In this document: positions 62,127 through 64,000 of the stretch, piece by piece
Position numbering within the stretch: position 1 is the stretch's first letter
How the letters are laid out: every line of letters begins with the position of its first letter
Source: Onchocerca lupi
Taxonomy: Eukaryota > Nematoda > Chromadorea > Rhabditida > Onchocercidae
Direction: 5' to 3'
DNA: 64,000 bases
Assembly (NCBI GenBank): GCA_028564675.1
Contig: JAOVVO010000076.1
Coordinates: 62,001-126,000 of the forward strand
Notes under the pieces: model-generated
Seen by the model: only the letters and a program-made list of their open reading frames with translations
Told to the model about the DNA's origin: nothing
Database searches by the model: none
Made by a program: the position numbers and the translations under genes

Positions 62127-63641
62127 ATGGTTATACTATCGCAACAATACACTATCATTGGTGTCAACTGAAAGATGTCAATTGTAAGACGGCGGTCAAA
62201 GTTGAACCATTTGAATTGACTAGCTATCGATTTACCAATTTATGCATTAACAAAACTATCGCAACAACTTCATCTGGTTAGTTTAATATTATTATTATAG
62301 TTGGAATACTTTCTACTGAAAAAGCATCATTTTAAAAACTATTTAAATAGGTATCATAGCTCATTTCGACTAAAATAAAATAAATTTCAACCAAAAATTT
62401 TAATACATTTGATTGGAAATGATATTAGGGAAGAAAAAAACAATTAAAAAATGAAAAACTTTTGTAATGTAATCACTTATCGATTATTAAAAATCATGCC
62501 TCTTTAATCATTTTAAATTATAAATATGTATTTGATGGATGGCAGCATTCAAAAATAATATGTCAAAATATAATTAATTTAAGAAATAAGAATTGATTGA
62601 TTACAAAATTCGCTCAGGCTCTTATTCACGATTATGGGCGCAATTCTTATTTGAAAGACAATTCAGCTTCTACATGATCCAAATTTATATACCTGCAATA
62701 CTTGTTGTCTTCATTAGTTGGATATCATTTTGGATCAATCCAGAATCAGCTCCATCACGTACGGTCATTGGAACACTGACTATATTGAGTGAGACTCATC
62801 TCTTGATGAGTACCAACAGACGACTTCCGCCTGTTTCCTACATTAAGGTTGTTTATTTCGACAAATTCCACATAAAATCCTGATTTTATATTTTCATATG
62901 AATTTTATTCCAATAAATTTCTTGGTATTTTAGGCTGTGGATGTTTATCTTGGATTTTGTTATTTGAATGTAGTATTGGCACTTGTCGAATATGCTACCG
63001 TCGCATATTCAAAAAAGAAATATGAAGATGAGGAAAAAAATAAAAGCAAAAATATCTTTGAACTTAAACTACAAGCACCAGACTTACTTCGAGGTATGCA
63101 TTGCTAATTTGAAGTTTAATGTGTACAATATAATGATTATAAGCAAAAAAGATTGCCAGATTTTGCATGCTATCAATATATTGTAATTTTATAGATGCTC
63201 GTATAGATGAATGCACTTGCAAACAAGAAATATTTTTGGTAGCTAAAAGATCACCAAAATGCACTAATTGCTGTACACATAGTCGAGTAGATTTCATCGC
63301 TCGAATTGTATTTCCTATTTCGGTCTGTTATCATTTCATTTTAGCAACCCCTGCCTCCCGTCATTTCTGCAAAATACTATTTACTCCAGTATTTGATAAT
63401 TTATAGAAACTTTATCACAATTCAACAAACTGTTTACAAAACAAAATAGCAAAACAATTGTAAAAATAATTTCAAAATTGAAAATTGGGAAGACAAGCTA
63501 AATTAAAATCGCGATTAATAATTCTGAATAATTGCATAACTGTTTCAGTTTCTTACGTTCAATTTCATTTACTGGACAGTGCTTCTCTCTTTATCAGGAT
63601 GGAGAACATACGAAAATAATATGGAACAAAAGGCCTGCTAA
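62127..63641 (+). CDS. EXP-1/LGC-35-like channel C-terminal cassette, no own N-terminus
   Basis: Five exons: 62127-62276, 62618-62847, 62934-63093, 63195-63322, 63549-63641; about 253 residues, all in frame, with intact internal splice sites. They encode the ectodomain after the Cys-loop (GYTIATIHYHWCQLKDVNC...), the ATTSSGSYSRLW strand, M1 (FSFYMIQIYIPAILVVFISW), a pore entry NPESAPSRTVIGT where anion channels have PAR, M2 with LSETHLLMST, M3 (VYLGFCYLNVVLALVEYA), an intracellular loop with a Cys cluster (CTC, CTNCC) and M4 (FPISFLTFNFIYWTVLLSL). PSR instead of PAR is the feature of excitatory GABA-gated cation channels EXP-1 and LGC-35; cation selectivity is inferred. Exon 1 begins AT-GGT-TAT, the same phase and residues as exon 6 of the upstream gene, so it can be spliced from that gene's exon 5 (443 aa product). 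Its acceptor ATTGAG is poor. Alternatively it is a 5'-truncated copy. Confidence 0.8.
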
Positions 63642-63660
63642 TTGCCATGTCAATTATTTC

Positions 63661-64000
63661 TTAAAATTCTAAAATATTAAGTAAGTATTTCAGTGATCCT
63701 AAAGCTTTTCGGCCGCAAATGCTTTGCGAAATACCATTGAAACGTTTAAGTCTATCGCTTGCTTTCCAAAGTTCCGTATTGTCACACAATTTCTTCAATA
63801 TTTCGATCAAAGATTCTTGTAATCGTCTCTGCAATGATTAAAATAAAAAAAATTCTTCAATAATCTTGAAATTCTGAAAATCTTGAACTATTTTCCGAAA
63901 AAAAAAATCATTAAATTAACGAAAATATAACTTTCTGCAAAGAAATAACAGTAAAAAAAAACAATCATAATCTCTGTAATTCTTACTTTGTTTGATTCCT
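63661..64000 (-). CDS. 3' end of an unrecognised gene, cut by the window edge
   Basis: Last exon 63828-63661 (minus) encodes 55 residues, RRLQESLIEILKKLCDN..., ending YLLNILEF then TAA, preceded by a good TTGCAG acceptor. A partial upstream exon 64000-63987 ends AAACAAA|GTAAGA, leaving a 158-bp intron. The peptide is helical-looking, Leu/Lys-rich with two Cys and no known motif I can name. Codon choice and complexity are coding-like. It converges on the channel cassette: only 19 bp separate the two stop codons, so the 3' UTRs must overlap or be extremely short. Confidence 0.65.

Noticed and set aside
63340..63406. Continuation of the second cassette reading frame past FPIS (VCYHFILATPAS...)
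   Set aside because: A GTCTGT donor at 63323 and TTTCAG acceptor at 63548 give FLTFNFIYW, the expected M4; the read-through sequence does not look like a membrane span.
1..64000. tRNA, rRNA or snRNA genes
   Set aside because: No GGTTCGAATCC-like B box, cloverleaf or rRNA-like stretch was seen on either strand; a scan program could still find one.

Overview
The window is eukaryotic, extremely A+T-rich and littered with long A/T homopolymers. Its genes carry many introns with TTTTCAG-like acceptors, and several starts sit just downstream of such an acceptor with no donor partner, as in spliced-leader trans-splicing. Together with the gene families found, this points to a nematode, probably a chromadorean such as a spirurid/filarial-like species. 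The species assignment is inference. No rRNA, tRNA, prokaryotic operon or CRISPR array was seen.

Layout. About 1-20,000 is a gene desert: no exon could be supported, only microsatellites, decayed tandem repeats, hairpins and one more G+C-rich island near 7.9 kb. At 20,019-20,593 (minus) lies a two-exon gene for a secreted Thr-rich protein ending in ten histidines, with a dense GGTCA half-site cluster and two perfect intestinal-type GATA sites upstream. At 25,577-26,825 (minus) is a four-exon REEP5/TB2-DP1/HVA22 family gene (212 aa). At 29,184-30,853 (minus) is a six-exon gene joining a helix-turn-helix-like segment to a FLYWCH-like zinc-binding module (315 aa), with a degenerate tandem copy of its 5' end just upstream. 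A weak small secreted ORF follows at 31.9-32.2 kb. At 33,853-38,972 (plus) is a complete ten-exon SLC22-type organic ion transporter (534 aa).

The 3' third (43.2-63.6 kb, plus) is a Cys-loop ligand-gated ion channel locus. Thirteen exons over 18 kb make a 506-aa GABA-A-receptor-type subunit with an anion-type PAR pore motif. Directly downstream is a second set of five exons (62,127-63,641), with no N-terminal half of its own, encoding the rest of the ectodomain and all four membrane spans of an EXP-1/LGC-35-like channel whose pore motif reads PSR. Its first exon has exactly the phase and residue context needed to be spliced from exon 5 of the first channel. The locus may therefore be a shared-N-terminus, alternative-C-terminus channel locus comparable to C. 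elegans unc-49; the alternative is a 5'-truncated channel copy. The junction between exons 6 and 7 of the first channel has AT instead of GT at the donor, which adds to the case for unusual splicing here. A convergent minus-strand gene, cut by the window edge, ends only 19 bp from the second cassette.

All exon joins were worked out by hand from reading frame, splice sites and family resemblance. No alignment, RNA or database evidence was available.
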